Positions 37,253-47,051 of a stretch of DNA of 64,000 bases are shown piece by piece. Origin of the DNA: Photobacterium angustum (GTDB lineage Bacteria > Pseudomonadota > Gammaproteobacteria > Enterobacterales > Vibrionaceae); NCBI RefSeq assembly GCF_002954615.1, contig NZ_MSCJ01000001.1, forward strand, positions 1,736,001 through 1,800,000. Reading direction: 5' to 3'. The translations under genes were made by a program, and so were the position numbers. The notes beneath the pieces were generated by a model. The model ran no database searches, was not told where the DNA came from, and was given only the letters and a program-made list of their open reading frames with translations. Positions within the stretch are counted from its first letter, which is position 1. Every line of letters begins with the position of its first letter.

Positions 37253-38653
37253 ATGGAAACAGTATTAGCAAAAATTGTTGCTGACAAAAAAATTTGGGTA
37301 GAAGCACGTAAGGAATCACAGCCACTTGATTCATTTATTCATGATCTCGTCCCAAGTGATCGTGACTTCTACCAAGCGTTATCATCCAATACTGATAATG
37401 GTGTAGAGCGCCCTGCATTCATTCTTGAATGTAAAAAAGCCTCACCATCAAAAGGCTTGATCCGAGACGATTTTAATCTTGATTACATTGCTAGTGTGTA
37501 CAACAACTACGCTAGTGCGATTTCAGTTCTAACCGATGAAAAATACTTCCAAGGTAACTTTGGGTTTCTCCCTCAAGTCCGTGGTCAAGTACGCCAACCC
37601 GTACTATGTAAAGATTTCATGGTTGATACCTATCAAGTCTATTTAGCTCGTCACTATCAAGCTGATGCTATTTTGCTTATGTTGTCAGTCCTCAATGACG
37701 AGGAATACCAAACCCTTGCTGATGTTGCCAATCAATTAAATCTTGGCATTTTGACCGAAGTGAGTAACGAAGAAGAGCTTGAACGTGCAATTAACCTAAA
37801 AGCGAAAGTTGTCGGTATTAACAACCGTAATTTACGCGATTTAAGTATTGATTTAGACCGCACTAAACAGCTTGCACCGAAATTATCACCAGACACGATT
37901 GTGATTTCAGAGTCTGGCATTTATAGCAATCAAGAAATTCGCCAGTTATCTCAATATGCCAATGGCTTTTTAATTGGTAGCTCGTTAATGGCAGAAGATA
38001 ACCTCGATCTTGCGGTACGCCGTGTATTACTTGGTGATAACAAGGTTTGCGGATTAACCGAAGCGAAAGACGCCACCATCGCTTACCAAAATGGTGCCGT
38101 TTACGGTGGTTTAATTTTTGTTTCTAACTCCCCTCGCTGTGTTGATATCGAGCAAGCACGCCATGTGATGACAGGTGCCCCACTCGATTATGTTGGTGTA
38201 TTCCAAAATGCAGAGCTTGAAACAATTGTCGATACGGCAAAACAACTTGTACTAAGTGTTGTGCAACTACATGGCACAGAAACGCAGCAATACATTAATG
38301 AGCTAAAAGCACAACTTCCTGCTCAATGTAAAATTTGGAAAGCACACGGGGTATCAGATGCTTTACCTGATTTATCAGCATACCAAGTTGATAAACACCT
38401 TGTTGATAGTAAAGTAGGTAATCAAAGTGGTGGTACAGGGACAAGCTTCGACTGGTCGTTGATCCAAAGCGGCGATCGCAAAGGTATATTACTGGCTGGT
38501 GGCTTAAATGCAGACAATGCACAACAAGCGGCAGCATTAGGATTTGATGGCCTTGATTTAAATTCTGGCGTGGAAAGTGCGCCAGGTAAAAAAGACCCGA
38601 ATAAATTGAGTGCGGCATTCGCGGCAATCAAAAATATTAAGGACGATAAATAA
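37253..38653 (+). CDS. trpCF: Bifunctional indole-3-glycerol phosphate synthase / phosphoribosylanthranilate isomerase
   Basis: A two-domain enzyme, 466 residues. The N-terminal TrpC barrel (about 1-255) has [44 protein letters not shown] and ISESGIYS. The C-terminal TrpF barrel (about 258-460) has [24 protein letters not shown] and [16 protein letters not shown]. The order C then F in one chain is the enterobacterial and vibrio arrangement. It starts two bases after trpD and is followed two bases after its stop by trpB, so the reading frames are tightly packed. Confidence 0.97.
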   Translation: METVLAKIVADKKIWVEARKESQPLDSFIHDLVPSDRDFYQALSSNTDNGVERPAFILECKKASPSKGLIRDDFNLDYIASVYNNYASAISVLTDEKYFQGNFGFLPQVRGQVRQPVLCKDFMVDTYQVYLARHYQADAILLMLSVLNDEEYQTLADVANQLNLGILTEVSNEEELERAINLKAKVVGINNRNLRDLSIDLDRTKQLAPKLSPDTIVISESGIYSNQEIRQLSQYANGFLIGSSLMAEDNLDLAVRRVLLGDNKVCGLTEAKDATIAYQNGAVYGGLIFVSNSPRCVDIEQARHVMTGAPLDYVGVFQNAELETIVDTAKQLVLSVVQLHGTETQQYINELKAQLPAQCKIWKAHGVSDALPDLSAYQVDKHLVDSKVGNQSGGTGTSFDWSLIQSGDRKGILLAGGLNADNAQQAAALGFDGLDLNSGVESAPGKKDPNKLSAAFAAIKNIKDDK

Positions 38654-38655
38654 TT

Positions 38656-39846
38656 ATGAGTAAATTAGATGCCTTTTTTGGCGAATTTGGTGGTCAGTAT
38701 GTACCACAAATTTTAGTACCTGCATTAGACCAATTGGAAGATGCGTTTATTGAAGCCCAGCAAGATCCAAGTTTTCAACAAGAATTTATTACACTACTTA
38801 AAGAATACGCTGGTCGTCCAACCGCCCTAACGCTATGTCAGAACTTGACGAAAGGGACGAAAACAAAGCTATACCTGAAACGTGAAGATTTATTACACGG
38901 TGGCGCGCACAAAACTAACCAAGTTTTAGGTCAAGCATTACTCGCTAAGCGCATGGGTAAAAATGAGATCATCGCAGAGACAGGCGCAGGTCAACACGGT
39001 GTTGCAACTGCGCTTGCTTGTGCACTACTCGGTCTTAAATGTCGTGTTTACATGGGTGCTAAAGATGTTGAACGTCAAAGCCCTAACGTATTTCGCATGA
39101 AGTTGATGGGTGCAGAAGTTATTCCTGTCCACTCAGGCTCCGCAACCTTAAAAGATGCTTGTAATGAAGCAATGCGTGATTGGTCTGCAAGTTATGACAA
39201 AGCACACTACTTGCTAGGCACAGCGGCGGGTCCTCACCCATTCCCAACGATTGTACGAGAATTCCAGCATATTATTGGTGAAGAAACTAAAGCCCAGATC
39301 TTAGAGAAAGAAGGTCGCCTACCTGATGCAGTTATTGCTTGCGTCGGTGGCGGTTCCAACGCAATTGGTATGTTTTCAGATTTCATTGAAGAAACAGATG
39401 TGAAACTGATTGGTGTAGAGCCTGCCGGTAAAGGTTTAGATACCGATATGCATGGTGCGCCTCTTAAACACGGTACATTAGGTATTTTCTTTGGTATGAA
39501 AGCACCACTGATGCAAGATCAACACGGTCAAGTTGAAGAGTCTTACTCTGTATCAGCAGGTCTTGATTTCCCATCTGTCGGTCCACAACATGCTCACTTA
39601 AATGCAACAGGTCGTGCTGAATACGGCTCTGTGACTGATGATGAAGCACTAGATGCATTCCAATTGCTTGCACGTAAAGAAGGGATCATTCCTGCGCTTG
39701 AGTCTGCTCATGCATTAGCTTATGCAATGAAGCTTATTCATGCAGAGCCAGAAAAAGAACAATTGCTAGTGGTTAACTTATCAGGTCGTGGTGACAAGGA
39801 TATCTTTACTGTTCACGATATTTTGCAGGAAAAAGGAGCATTATAA
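38656..39846 (+). CDS. trpB: Tryptophan synthase beta chain
   Basis: PLP enzyme joining indole and serine to make tryptophan. 396 residues, starting with the family segment [13 protein letters not shown]. The PLP lysine is Lys86 in [15 protein letters not shown], the phosphate-binding loop is [12 protein letters not shown], and [12 protein letters not shown] carries the catalytic Glu. AAGGA lies 15 bases upstream, inside the trpCF end. The stop overlaps the trpA start by one base (TAATG), which suits the alpha2-beta2 stoichiometry. Confidence 0.98.
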   Translation: MSKLDAFFGEFGGQYVPQILVPALDQLEDAFIEAQQDPSFQQEFITLLKEYAGRPTALTLCQNLTKGTKTKLYLKREDLLHGGAHKTNQVLGQALLAKRMGKNEIIAETGAGQHGVATALACALLGLKCRVYMGAKDVERQSPNVFRMKLMGAEVIPVHSGSATLKDACNEAMRDWSASYDKAHYLLGTAAGPHPFPTIVREFQHIIGEETKAQILEKEGRLPDAVIACVGGGSNAIGMFSDFIEETDVKLIGVEPAGKGLDTDMHGAPLKHGTLGIFFGMKAPLMQDQHGQVEESYSVSAGLDFPSVGPQHAHLNATGRAEYGSVTDDEALDAFQLLARKEGIIPALESAHALAYAMKLIHAEPEKEQLLVVNLSGRGDKDIFTVHDILQEKGAL

Positions 39847-40649
39847 TGGATCGTTATCAACAATTATTCAGCACATTAGCTGAGCGCAATGAAGGCGCTT
39901 TTGTGCCTTTTGTTACCATTGGCGATCCAACTCCAGAGCAATCAATGAAGATCATTGATACATTGGTTGAATCTGGCGCTGATGCTTTAGAATTAGGTAT
40001 TCCATTTTCTGATCCTCTCGCTGATGGTCCTACAATTCAAGGCGCAACAATTCGCGCATTAGAATCAGGCACCACACCAACTTTGTGTTTTGAATTACTA
40101 ACACAAATTCGCCAAAAATACCCAGACGTGCCAGTCGGGTTATTGATGTACGCCAACCTTGTGTTTGCCGCTGGTATCGATAACTTTTATCAGCAGTGTG
40201 CAAAAGCTGGAGTGGATTCAGTATTAATTGCAGATGTTCCTGTTAATGCATCACAAGAGTTTCGTGATGCGGCAAATAAATACGGTGTTCACCCTATTTT
40301 TATTGCGCCACCTAATGCTGATGATGCAACACTACAAGCGGTCTCTGAACTCGGTGGTGGTTACACTTACCTGTTATCACGCGCAGGTGTAACGGGTGCA
40401 GAAACTAAAGCGGGAATGCCCATCAATCACTTGTTATCTAGCCTTAAAGCACATAACGCGCCGCCAGCTATTTTAGGATTTGGTATTTCTTCGCCAGAGC
40501 AAGTTAAAGAAGCGATCACTGCAGGGGCAGCGGGCGCAATCTCAGGCTCTGCAGTAGTGAAAATTATCGAGCAAAATCTTGAAAACAATACTGTAATGTT
40601 AGAAAAATTATCTGCATTCATTTCATCGATGAAAGCGGCAAGTAAATAA
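39846..40649 (+). CDS. trpA: Tryptophan synthase alpha chain
   Basis: Cleaves indole-3-glycerol phosphate to indole, which is channelled to TrpB. 267 residues. Catalytic Glu49 ([12 protein letters not shown]) and Asp60 ([10 protein letters not shown]) fall at the same numbers as in Salmonella. The phosphate-binding glycines are in [10 protein letters not shown] and [19 protein letters not shown] precedes the ATG. It is the last gene of the operon, before a strong terminator. Confidence 0.97.
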   Translation: MDRYQQLFSTLAERNEGAFVPFVTIGDPTPEQSMKIIDTLVESGADALELGIPFSDPLADGPTIQGATIRALESGTTPTLCFELLTQIRQKYPDVPVGLLMYANLVFAAGIDNFYQQCAKAGVDSVLIADVPVNASQEFRDAANKYGVHPIFIAPPNADDATLQAVSELGGGYTYLLSRAGVTGAETKAGMPINHLLSSLKAHNAPPAILGFGISSPEQVKEAITAGAAGAISGSAVVKIIEQNLENNTVMLEKLSAFISSMKAASK

Positions 40650-40668
40650 CGCATTCTAACTCTTTAAT

Positions 40669-40717
40669 AAGCCCATACATTTCAGCTTACTAATGCTGTT
40701 TATGTATGGGCTTTTTT
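40669..40717 (+). terminator. trp operon terminator
   Basis: A 12-bp outer stem, AAGCCCATACAT (40669-40680) with ATGTATGGGCTT (40702-40713), an inner CAGC/GCTG stem, and six T. Confidence 0.85.
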
Positions 40718-40852
40718 ATATTTACACAGCTATTGTTAACGAAAAAGAGTGCGTTAAATCCATCGCCAATAATAAAGGCAGTCACTTAGAAGAAAGACTT
40801 GATGACAATATAAGGGAATTCTCAATACCGTTAATAGCGCGTTTTTTACGAT

Positions 40853-41173
40853 CTATACACAACTCACACTAAGCTTAAAAACAAAAGCAAGGATAAGAAA
40901 AAAGTTAACGACAAGGCAAATGTTGAATAGCACACGAATGCGATTAAAGAAACTTGTTATCGTGTAGTACAAGAAAACAAGGCATATCAATGTGTAAGAA
41001 ATTGATGTCACATGAGACACTTTATTTAAATAATACACGCTTGGTAAATGATTAATAATTGTTATCGTATTGAAAACAATAATAACTAATAAAAAAAATG
41101 CTTGTCCCAAACAGAGTATTAGACCCATTTTTCCATAGTGTTGAATAAACTCTTTGATTGATGAGTTTTTCAT
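40853..41173 (-). CDS. Small three-segment membrane protein of unknown function
   Basis: A 106-residue protein with three hydrophobic stretches (about residues 16-40, 55-72 and 78-102) and a short basic N-terminus (MKNSSIKEFIQHYGK). I choose the ATG at 41173 because GGAGG lies 5 bases before it; an ATG four codons earlier overlaps that ribosome site. I recognise no family. It is transcribed towards the trp operon terminator and away from the dicarboxylate symporter gene. It is strongly AT-rich, so chance hydrophobicity cannot be excluded, but the ribosome site supports a gene. Confidence 0.55.
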   Translation of the reverse strand: MKNSSIKEFIQHYGKMGLILCLGQAFFLLVIIVFNTITIINHLPSVYYLNKVSHVTSISYTLICLVFLYYTITSFFNRIRVLFNICLVVNFFLILAFVFKLSVSCV

Positions 41174-41455
41174 TGATGCCTCCATATTAAGAAATAAGAA
41201 ACACTATAAAGAAAGGGTTCATTTTAACTTAACCACACAATAAAAAGCCATCAGACAATAAGCAATTACTCTAATATATGCATATTGCTACCACTATTTT
41301 TCAACGCTCAACAGAAAGCCTCAATCCTCGTGATGACGAACAATGATGATTGCATGTAAAAGACACACCCAATATATATTTGTGTAACAATTAAAACAAA
41401 ATGACTACGACTATGCTTACTACACTTTTGCATCAATACTTTAGAGGTCGGTACT

Positions 41456-42685
41456 GTGCCAAATAATGGAAATTTAATGAAGAATATTGGCGTGCAAGTT
41501 GTTATTGCCATGTTTGTTGGCGCATTTGTTGGCGCTATGATGGGGCATTCTGCTTCAATTTTTGCACCGTTGGGCAGTATTTTTATTCACCTAATCAAGA
41601 TGTTAGTTATTCCATTGGTCGCTGTCGCTATCATTTCAGGTGCCGCAGGATTAGGTAACAGTCAATCTGCTGGTAAAGTTGGAATAGCGACTCTGTTATT
41701 TTTTACATTAACATCCGCTATTGCTGTCGTACTTGCATTGGGAATGGGACATATTTTCAAACCCGGTATCGGTATTGATCTTAATGCGGTGTCAGGCCTC
41801 TTTGCTAAAACCTATGCCGACAAAGGCGAGCTGCCAACGTTTTGGAATACCGTATTAGGGATGATCCCGACTAACGTATTCCAGTCTTTAACCGAAGCTA
41901 ATATTTTACAGATATTAGTGTTTTGTCTATTTTTTGGTATCGCTGTTTCTAAACTAGAAAAAGAACGACGTGAGCCATTAATCAACGGTATTAATGCCAT
42001 CGTTGATGCAATGGTGTGGATGATTAACGTTGTTATGAAAATAGCGCCACTGGGTGTATTTGGTTTAATGGCAGATGCGGTCGGTACCTTTGGTTTTGAT
42101 GCATTGATGGTCGTCTTTAAACTGTTTATTGTTTACGTTGTCGCCATTGCTATCTTCGGTTTTGTGTTCTATCCCTTACTCGTAAAAATATTCAGCAAAA
42201 CCTCTGCGCTCGCTTTTTTATCCGCCATGAAAAAGCCACAGATTGTTGCCCTTTCAACCGCCTCTTCTATGGCAACATTACCGGTTAACATGGAAACTTG
42301 TGAAAAAGAGTTAAAAGTCAGAAACGCTACCGCATCATTCGTTCTGCCATTAGGGGCAACAATTAATATGAGTGGTAATGCCATTTACTATGGGTTGGTT
42401 GCAACGTTCTTTGCCCAAATATTCCAAGTTGATTTAACCTTGGGAGCCTATATCGCCATCATTCTGACATCAACTTTAGGTGCCGTTGGACAAGCAGGTG
42501 TTCCTGGCCCATCTTTTCTTGTTGTTGCCGTTTTGCTTTCAGCAGGCATTCCCATTGAAGGTCTACCTCTGTTATTTGCGCTTGATCGCGTCTTTGACAT
42601 GATAAGAACGGCGCTTAATATCACTGGTGATGCTGCTTGTGCGGTGATTGTTGATAGTCTTATCGATCAAGAACCTACTAAATAA
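41456..42685 (+). CDS. Dicarboxylate/amino acid:cation symporter (DAACS family)
   Basis: A 409-residue inner-membrane symporter of the GltP/GltT family. Visible hallmarks are the re-entrant loop with ALSTASSMATLPVN (Ser-rich HP1), the NMSGNAIYYG motif of segment 7, HP2 with GAVGQAGVPGPSFLVVAVLLSAG, and segment 8 with ALDRVFDMIRTALNITGDA carrying the Asp, Arg and Asn substrate/cation residues. Likely substrates are glutamate, aspartate or C4-dicarboxylates with Na+ or H+. The start is GTG with AGAGG 9 bases upstream. It has its own terminator. Confidence 0.92.
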   Translation: MPNNGNLMKNIGVQVVIAMFVGAFVGAMMGHSASIFAPLGSIFIHLIKMLVIPLVAVAIISGAAGLGNSQSAGKVGIATLLFFTLTSAIAVVLALGMGHIFKPGIGIDLNAVSGLFAKTYADKGELPTFWNTVLGMIPTNVFQSLTEANILQILVFCLFFGIAVSKLEKERREPLINGINAIVDAMVWMINVVMKIAPLGVFGLMADAVGTFGFDALMVVFKLFIVYVVAIAIFGFVFYPLLVKIFSKTSALAFLSAMKKPQIVALSTASSMATLPVNMETCEKELKVRNATASFVLPLGATINMSGNAIYYGLVATFFAQIFQVDLTLGAYIAIILTSTLGAVGQAGVPGPSFLVVAVLLSAGIPIEGLPLLFALDRVFDMIRTALNITGDAACAVIVDSLIDQEPTK

Positions 42686-42708
42686 TAGAACACTATTATC
42701 CTTTTCTT

Positions 42709-42745
42709 AGCGACGTCTATCTAACAAAAGTAGGCGTCGCTTTTT
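42709..42745 (+). terminator. Terminator after the DAACS symporter
   Basis: AGCGACGTCTA (42709-42719) pairs with TAGGCGTCGCT (42731-42741) with one G-U pair, then five T. Confidence 0.8.
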
Positions 42746-42814
42746 CTTCGCTCTTTTTCATTCACCATACTAAAAGGGTATACTCTTATTAATTATTAGA
42801 AATGAGTTGTTGTA

Positions 42815-43354
42815 ATGAAACAATTAATAGATTTTATCCCCCTTATAATTTTCTTTATTTTATTCAAAACGAGTGGCATTTTTATCGCCACTGGCGCTTT
42901 AATTGCAGCAACAGCGGTTCAGGTAGCGTTGACTTGGTTTATCTATAAAAAAGTCGAAAAAATGCAACTTGTTACTTTCGTATTAGTGGCTGTTTTTGGT
43001 GGTTTAACCATTTTCCTCCATGACGAAAATTTCATAAAGTGGAAAGTCACCATCATCTACGCCATCTTTGCTTTAGCATTACTTATCAGCCAATTTATGG
43101 GTAAACCACTGATCAAAAGTATGCTTGGGAAAGAAATTACCTTACCTGAATCAATTTGGTTACGTATTAACCTTGCTTGGAGTGTGTTTTTTGTTGTCTG
43201 CGCTATAGTAAACATCTATATTGCATTCAATTTCCCGCTAGATATATGGGTAGACTTTAAGGTATTTGGGCTATTAGCATTAACGCTGCTCTTTACCTTC
43301 CTCACCGGTGGCTACATTTATCGCCACTTACCGAAAAGTGACAATAACCAGTAA
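42815..43354 (+). CDS. yciB: Septation protein A / YciB
   Basis: A 179-residue inner-membrane protein of the IspZ/YciB family, linked to septum formation and envelope integrity through contacts with elongasome and divisome proteins. The start [18 protein letters not shown] and the segments [18 protein letters not shown] and [18 protein letters not shown] are diagnostic; five membrane segments are expected. It is followed 11 bases later by yciA, an operon conserved with enterobacteria (yciB-yciA). Confidence 0.95.
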   Translation: MKQLIDFIPLIIFFILFKTSGIFIATGALIAATAVQVALTWFIYKKVEKMQLVTFVLVAVFGGLTIFLHDENFIKWKVTIIYAIFALALLISQFMGKPLIKSMLGKEITLPESIWLRINLAWSVFFVVCAIVNIYIAFNFPLDIWVDFKVFGLLALTLLFTFLTGGYIYRHLPKSDNNQ

Positions 43355-43365
43355 AGTTGTAAATC

Positions 43366-43767
43366 ATGAACACTAAAAATAATATCCCTCGCGGACAGCT
43401 TCTGCTTCGCACGCTTGCCATGCCTGCCGACACCAACGCCAATGGTGATATATTTGGTGGTTGGATCATGTCCCAATTGGATCTAGCAGGCGCAATCCTT
43501 GCTAAAGAAATTTCTGGTGGGCGTGTTGTGACTGTCTCTGTTGATAAAATAGAGTTTAAAGCCCCTGTAAGTGTTGGTGACGTGGTTTGTTGTTACGGTG
43601 AGTGTAAACGCATTGGTAATACATCTATGAGCGTAGGTCTTGAAGTTTGGGTAAAACCTGTCGATGTTGAGGCTGTCGGTGATCGATACCGTGTATGCGA
43701 AGCAACATTTAATTATGTTGCTATTAACAGTGAAGGTCGTCCTCGCCCTATCGTAAAAGCACAATAA
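43366..43767 (+). CDS. yciA: Acyl-CoA thioester hydrolase YciA
   Basis: Hot-dog-fold thioesterase, 133 residues, hydrolysing a broad range of acyl-CoAs. The N-terminal PRGQLLLRTLAMPADTNANG and DIFGGWIMSQLDLAGAI segment holds the catalytic Asp of the family. Residues such as VDKIEFKAPVSVGDVVCCYG follow E. coli YciA. It is co-transcribed with yciB, with a terminator after it. Confidence 0.95.
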   Translation: MNTKNNIPRGQLLLRTLAMPADTNANGDIFGGWIMSQLDLAGAILAKEISGGRVVTVSVDKIEFKAPVSVGDVVCCYGECKRIGNTSMSVGLEVWVKPVDVEAVGDRYRVCEATFNYVAINSEGRPRPIVKAQ

Positions 43768-43808
43768 AACGCAGCGATATTTCGTTAATAAGTACAACAT
43801 TAGCCTAC

Positions 43809-43841
43809 AAAAAAGCACTAACGCCTAGTTAGTGCTTTTTT
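43809..43841 (+). terminator. Terminator after yciA
   Basis: A 13-bp stem, AAAAAAGCACTAA/TTAGTGCTTTTTT, with a seven-base loop. Confidence 0.88.
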
Positions 43842-43928
43842 TATTGGTTACTATGGGGATATAAAATAACAAGATAGCCAGCGACACCTTACTGCTATCA
43901 CTTCTGTACTTTATTAGGGAGAACAATA

Positions 43929-44228
43929 ATGTGGTACGTCATTTTTTCTCAAGATGTTGAAAATAGCTTAGAGCGACGTATGAGCGTTCGTGAAAAACAC
44001 CTTGCACGTTTAAAAGATTTACAAGAACAAGGTCGCTTGTTAGTTGCAGGGCCTATGCCTGCTATTGATAGTGAGAATCCAGGTGATGCAGGATTTACAG
44101 GCTCGACTGTTATTGCAGAATTTGCTTCTTTAGAACAAGCACAACAATGGGCTGACGCTGACCCTTATATTGATGCTGGCGTATACGCGAATGTGATTGT
44201 GAAACCATTTAAAAAAGTGCTTCCGTAA
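43929..44228 (+). CDS. yciI: YciI family protein
   Basis: A 99-residue ferredoxin-like-fold protein matching E. coli YciI ([52 protein letters not shown]). The His and Asp proposed as a catalytic pair in the family (REKHLARL and the ADPYIDAG region) are present. Function is unproven. AGGGAGA precedes the ATG. It is followed after 19 bases by the lipoprotein gene, so they are probably co-transcribed. Confidence 0.94.
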   Translation: MWYVIFSQDVENSLERRMSVREKHLARLKDLQEQGRLLVAGPMPAIDSENPGDAGFTGSTVIAEFASLEQAQQWADADPYIDAGVYANVIVKPFKKVLP

Positions 44229-44247
44229 TTTATTTAAGGGCGAGATT

Positions 44248-44649
44248 GTGAAATTAACTATAAGCAAAGCGCTAATCACTGCATCATTAGGTTTATTACT
44301 GCTTAGTGGCTGTGCTTCTCATGAAAAGCAACAAATTGCTGAAACATTAGCAAAAAGCCGCGCGGCTGCAATTGATAGTAAAGCACCTTATCCAAAGATT
44401 GATGCTTATCAAATAACCCAAGCTTACGCGTCAGGAAATACCGTTAAAATTAATGTTCTTTATGGTGGGAAAAGTCGTGTTTCACCATCAAATGCTGTAA
44501 AAACGGCTGCGAGAAACTACTGTAGTAACAAAGAAATGAAGCCTTTATTTGATAGCGGCGTAAATTACCTAATTACGATAAAAGATATCAGTGGTCGTAC
44601 AATGGCGCAACAAGTAGTATCTAAAGAATCTTGTGAAGAACTGAATTAA
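44248..44649 (+). CDS. Lipoprotein resembling the AspS/GspS type II secretion pilotin
   Basis: A 133-residue predicted lipoprotein. The signal peptide ends LLSGC, so Cys22 is the lipidated residue. The mature part has an N-terminal helix (KQQIAETLAKSRAAAID), a beta region (QITQAYASGNTVKINVLYGG), and two cysteines (in NYCSNKEM and KESCEEL) that could form a disulfide. The ending SGVNYLITIKDISGRTM resembles the AspS/GspS-beta pilotin family, which carries the GspD secretin to the outer membrane in Vibrio. This is from memory of the family and is not certain. The start is GTG; it lies just after yciI. No other type II secretion gene is in the window, which is usual for unlinked aspS genes. Confidence 0.6.
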   Translation: MKLTISKALITASLGLLLLSGCASHEKQQIAETLAKSRAAAIDSKAPYPKIDAYQITQAYASGNTVKINVLYGGKSRVSPSNAVKTAARNYCSNKEMKPLFDSGVNYLITIKDISGRTMAQQVVSKESCEELN

Positions 44650-44669
44650 TATTCATTTCCATAACGATA

Positions 44670-44706
44670 AAAAGCCCGTACCAATGATCATTTGGTACGG
44701 GCTTTT
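44670..44706. terminator. Bidirectional terminator after the pilotin-like gene
   Basis: A perfect 15-bp stem, AAAAGCCCGTACCAA/TTGGTACGGGCTTTT, with a seven-base loop, between convergent genes. Confidence 0.88.
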
Positions 44707-44748
44707 CTATTTGAAATTTACCATCACACTATTTTGGTATAACCCTAC

Positions 44749-45750
44749 TCAATCTACAGGTACTTGTTCAGCTGCAATCGCTTCATCTATTTGCAATTCA
44801 AATGCTTTAAGGCGTTTATAAATAGACATTAACTCAACAATGGTGCTCCATGAATGGACAAGGAATTGGAAAGATTCTTCTACCTTACCAAAGGCACGTA
44901 AAATTTGTTGCAACACGCCAAGCGTTAATGCGCCAGATACAATCGCAGGCCCTAACGCAATATACGGCACAATGACGGTATATTGAATATATGACCATTT
45001 CGCAATATCAAAGTAAAGATAGTGACGATATAAATTAAAGTAGTTCTTACGTACGTTGAAAAATAACTCGCCAACTGTCTCTGGCTGTGCTCTAGTGCTT
45101 TGATCTTCACCAAAAACCAGCTCTTTCCGATATGCCGCTTCAACTTTTTGGTTTTTAAATTCAAGTCCAGGTAATTTGACACCAACAATCGCCAGTAAAA
45201 CTGTCCCAAATAAAGCAGAGATAATCGCTAAATACACTAATGATCGGTCAACTTCACCTATCCACGGTAGTTCAGTAATGTTTTCACTCAGCACCCATAA
45301 AATAGGTAGGAAGGCGACTAACGTCATTAATGAGCGCATGAAGCTCACCCCTAACCCTTCAACAATACGCGCAAAACGCATGGTGTCTTCTTGAACACGC
45401 TGCGAAGCACCTTCAATATGGTGAATTTTATCCCAGTGTGACATGTAGTAATTATTCATCGCTGTTCGCCAGCGGAAAACATAGTGACGAACAAAGAAAT
45501 CAAGCATCACGGCAATAATGATATAAACAGAGACAATATTAAAAAACTCGATACAACCAGAAAGAAACTCATCAAATGTAACCGCATGAGGTTTCGCCAG
45601 TGCTTTCTGGATCAAATCATAAAATGTCCCAAACCATTCATTCACCTCAACATCAATCTGCACTTTGTACCAAGTCACATACAGAATTAAGGCACTACCT
45701 AAAATCGACCATAAAAACCAGCGTCGATCGAGAAAAAAAGACTTAAACAT
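44749..45750 (-). CDS. SbmA/BacA-like peptide transporter, short form
   Basis: A 333-residue inner-membrane protein homologous to SbmA/BacA, proton-driven importers of antimicrobial peptides and modified peptides. Shared blocks with E. coli SbmA are FWSILG-like LWSILGSALILYVTW, HYVFRWRTAMNNYYMSHWDK, HIEGASQRVQEDTMRFA, GVKLPGLEFKNQKVEAAYRKELV, RKNYFNLY and VELMSIYKRLKAFE. E. coli SbmA has 406 residues; this one starts MFKSFF like SbmA but then goes straight into SbmA position about 85, so some 70 residues with the first two hydrophobic segments are missing. The reading frame is clean. No ATPase domain is present. Convergent with the pilotin-like gene. Confidence 0.88.
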   Translation of the reverse strand: MFKSFFLDRRWFLWSILGSALILYVTWYKVQIDVEVNEWFGTFYDLIQKALAKPHAVTFDEFLSGCIEFFNIVSVYIIIAVMLDFFVRHYVFRWRTAMNNYYMSHWDKIHHIEGASQRVQEDTMRFARIVEGLGVSFMRSLMTLVAFLPILWVLSENITELPWIGEVDRSLVYLAIISALFGTVLLAIVGVKLPGLEFKNQKVEAAYRKELVFGEDQSTRAQPETVGELFFNVRKNYFNLYRHYLYFDIAKWSYIQYTVIVPYIALGPAIVSGALTLGVLQQILRAFGKVEESFQFLVHSWSTIVELMSIYKRLKAFELQIDEAIAAEQVPVD

Positions 45751-45966
45751 AATGACTCATCCTTAATCTATGTTTTGTTATGTGGCTACCCTAAACGAAC
45801 TAACTAACAATCCTGCGTTTTTTTTATATGTTCTATCTTTTCAGTATTTGTCAGCTGCTACAAAATTGCAACATTAGCCTTAATTATGAATAAGTTAGTA
45901 AGGTTGAATATATGGTTATGTGATGCTTTATCCATTTTTATCACTAGTAACGTAGTAATTGGATAC

Positions 45967-45998
45967 AAAAAATCCCTTACATTAAAAACATAAGGGAT
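45967..45998 (-). terminator. Terminator after the RlmK/RlmI-like methyltransferase gene
   Basis: ATCCCTTA (45972-45979) pairs with TAAGGGAT (45991-45998). On the minus strand a run of six T follows. Confidence 0.65.
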
Positions 45999-46032
45999 AA
46001 GAAAGTGGTTGTCTCTATTTTCTATTTTTCAA

Positions 46033-46971
46033 TTAGTTGCGCTGGAATACCAATGCCTTTAAACCACCTTCTGGCTCAATATCTTGAAACTCTGGTGGAT
46101 TATCAAGACGTTTTTCAAAAACGAGCTCAGGGGCCTCTGCTGCCATACCTTCAATTAAGAAAGCTGAAGTAATGCTCGGATCATTCACGCACGCTAACAC
46201 TGTACCGTTTTCAGTTAACAATTCAGGTAAGCGACGTAAGATCTTTTGGTAATCTTTCGTGAGTGCAAAGCTACCTTTCTGAAATGATGGTGGATCAATA
46301 ATAATGAGATCGTATGGGCCATATTTGCGCACCTTACCCCATGACTTAAATAGTTCATGACCTAAGAAACTGACTTTCTTTAAATCATGTTTATTTAAAT
46401 GGTGATTATCACGACCACGGCTTAATGCTGCTTTTGCCATATCAAGGTTCACAACATGCTCTGCGCCACCAGCAATCGCAGCAACCGAGAAACCACAGGT
46501 GTAAGCGAATAAGTTCAAAACGCGTTTACCAGCAGCTTGCTCGCGAACCCAATCACGGCCTAATCGCATATCAAGGAACAAGCCGTTATTTTGCTTACGT
46601 CCAAGATCCAACTTGTACACTAAGCCACTTTCAACCACATCTTGATATTCTGACGTTTCACCCCAAATCACCTCCATCGGAGATCCTTCGCGATCACGAT
46701 GTTGAAGCAATAGCGATGTCGCACCACTGTTTTGCCATTCTGCTGTTTTAGTCAGGTTATTCAGCAAAGTGGCAAGTTCAGCTAAGAACTCAGGAGAAGG
46801 CTCTTTAAACAAGGAAACAAGTACTTGACCTTGTAGCCAATCAACCGTTATTTGCTCTAACCCTTGCCAGCAACGTCCACGGCCATGAAAGAGTCTGCGA
46901 ACTTCATTTGGCGGTGAAGACAAGGCTGTGAGTAGATGAGCTTCTAAAGTGGGTAATGCACTTATTTCCAT
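46033..46971 (-). CDS. Class I SAM-dependent methyltransferase, RlmI/RlmK-like
   Basis: A 312-residue methyltransferase of the Methyltrans_SAM family to which RlmI and the C-terminal half of RlmKL belong. NGLFLDMRLGRDWV precedes motif I in VLNLFAYTCGFSVAAIAGGA, and IIIDPPSFQKGSFA is the NPPF-like motif IV. The N-terminal 100 residues lack a PUA or THUMP domain. It is likely to be an rRNA m5C or m7G-type methyltransferase, but the target is unknown. The gene before it (89 residues) and the one after it are on the same strand; it ends at its own terminator. Confidence 0.85.
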   Translation of the reverse strand: MEISALPTLEAHLLTALSSPPNEVRRLFHGRGRCWQGLEQITVDWLQGQVLVSLFKEPSPEFLAELATLLNNLTKTAEWQNSGATSLLLQHRDREGSPMEVIWGETSEYQDVVESGLVYKLDLGRKQNNGLFLDMRLGRDWVREQAAGKRVLNLFAYTCGFSVAAIAGGAEHVVNLDMAKAALSRGRDNHHLNKHDLKKVSFLGHELFKSWGKVRKYGPYDLIIIDPPSFQKGSFALTKDYQKILRRLPELLTENGTVLACVNDPSITSAFLIEGMAAEAPELVFEKRLDNPPEFQDIEPEGGLKALVFQRN

Positions 46972-47051
46972 AATTTCAAACTATATAGTGAATTAAGGGC
47001 GCTATTTTATACACTGACGACAAGAATACCAGTTTCCACGTCTTATATTAC

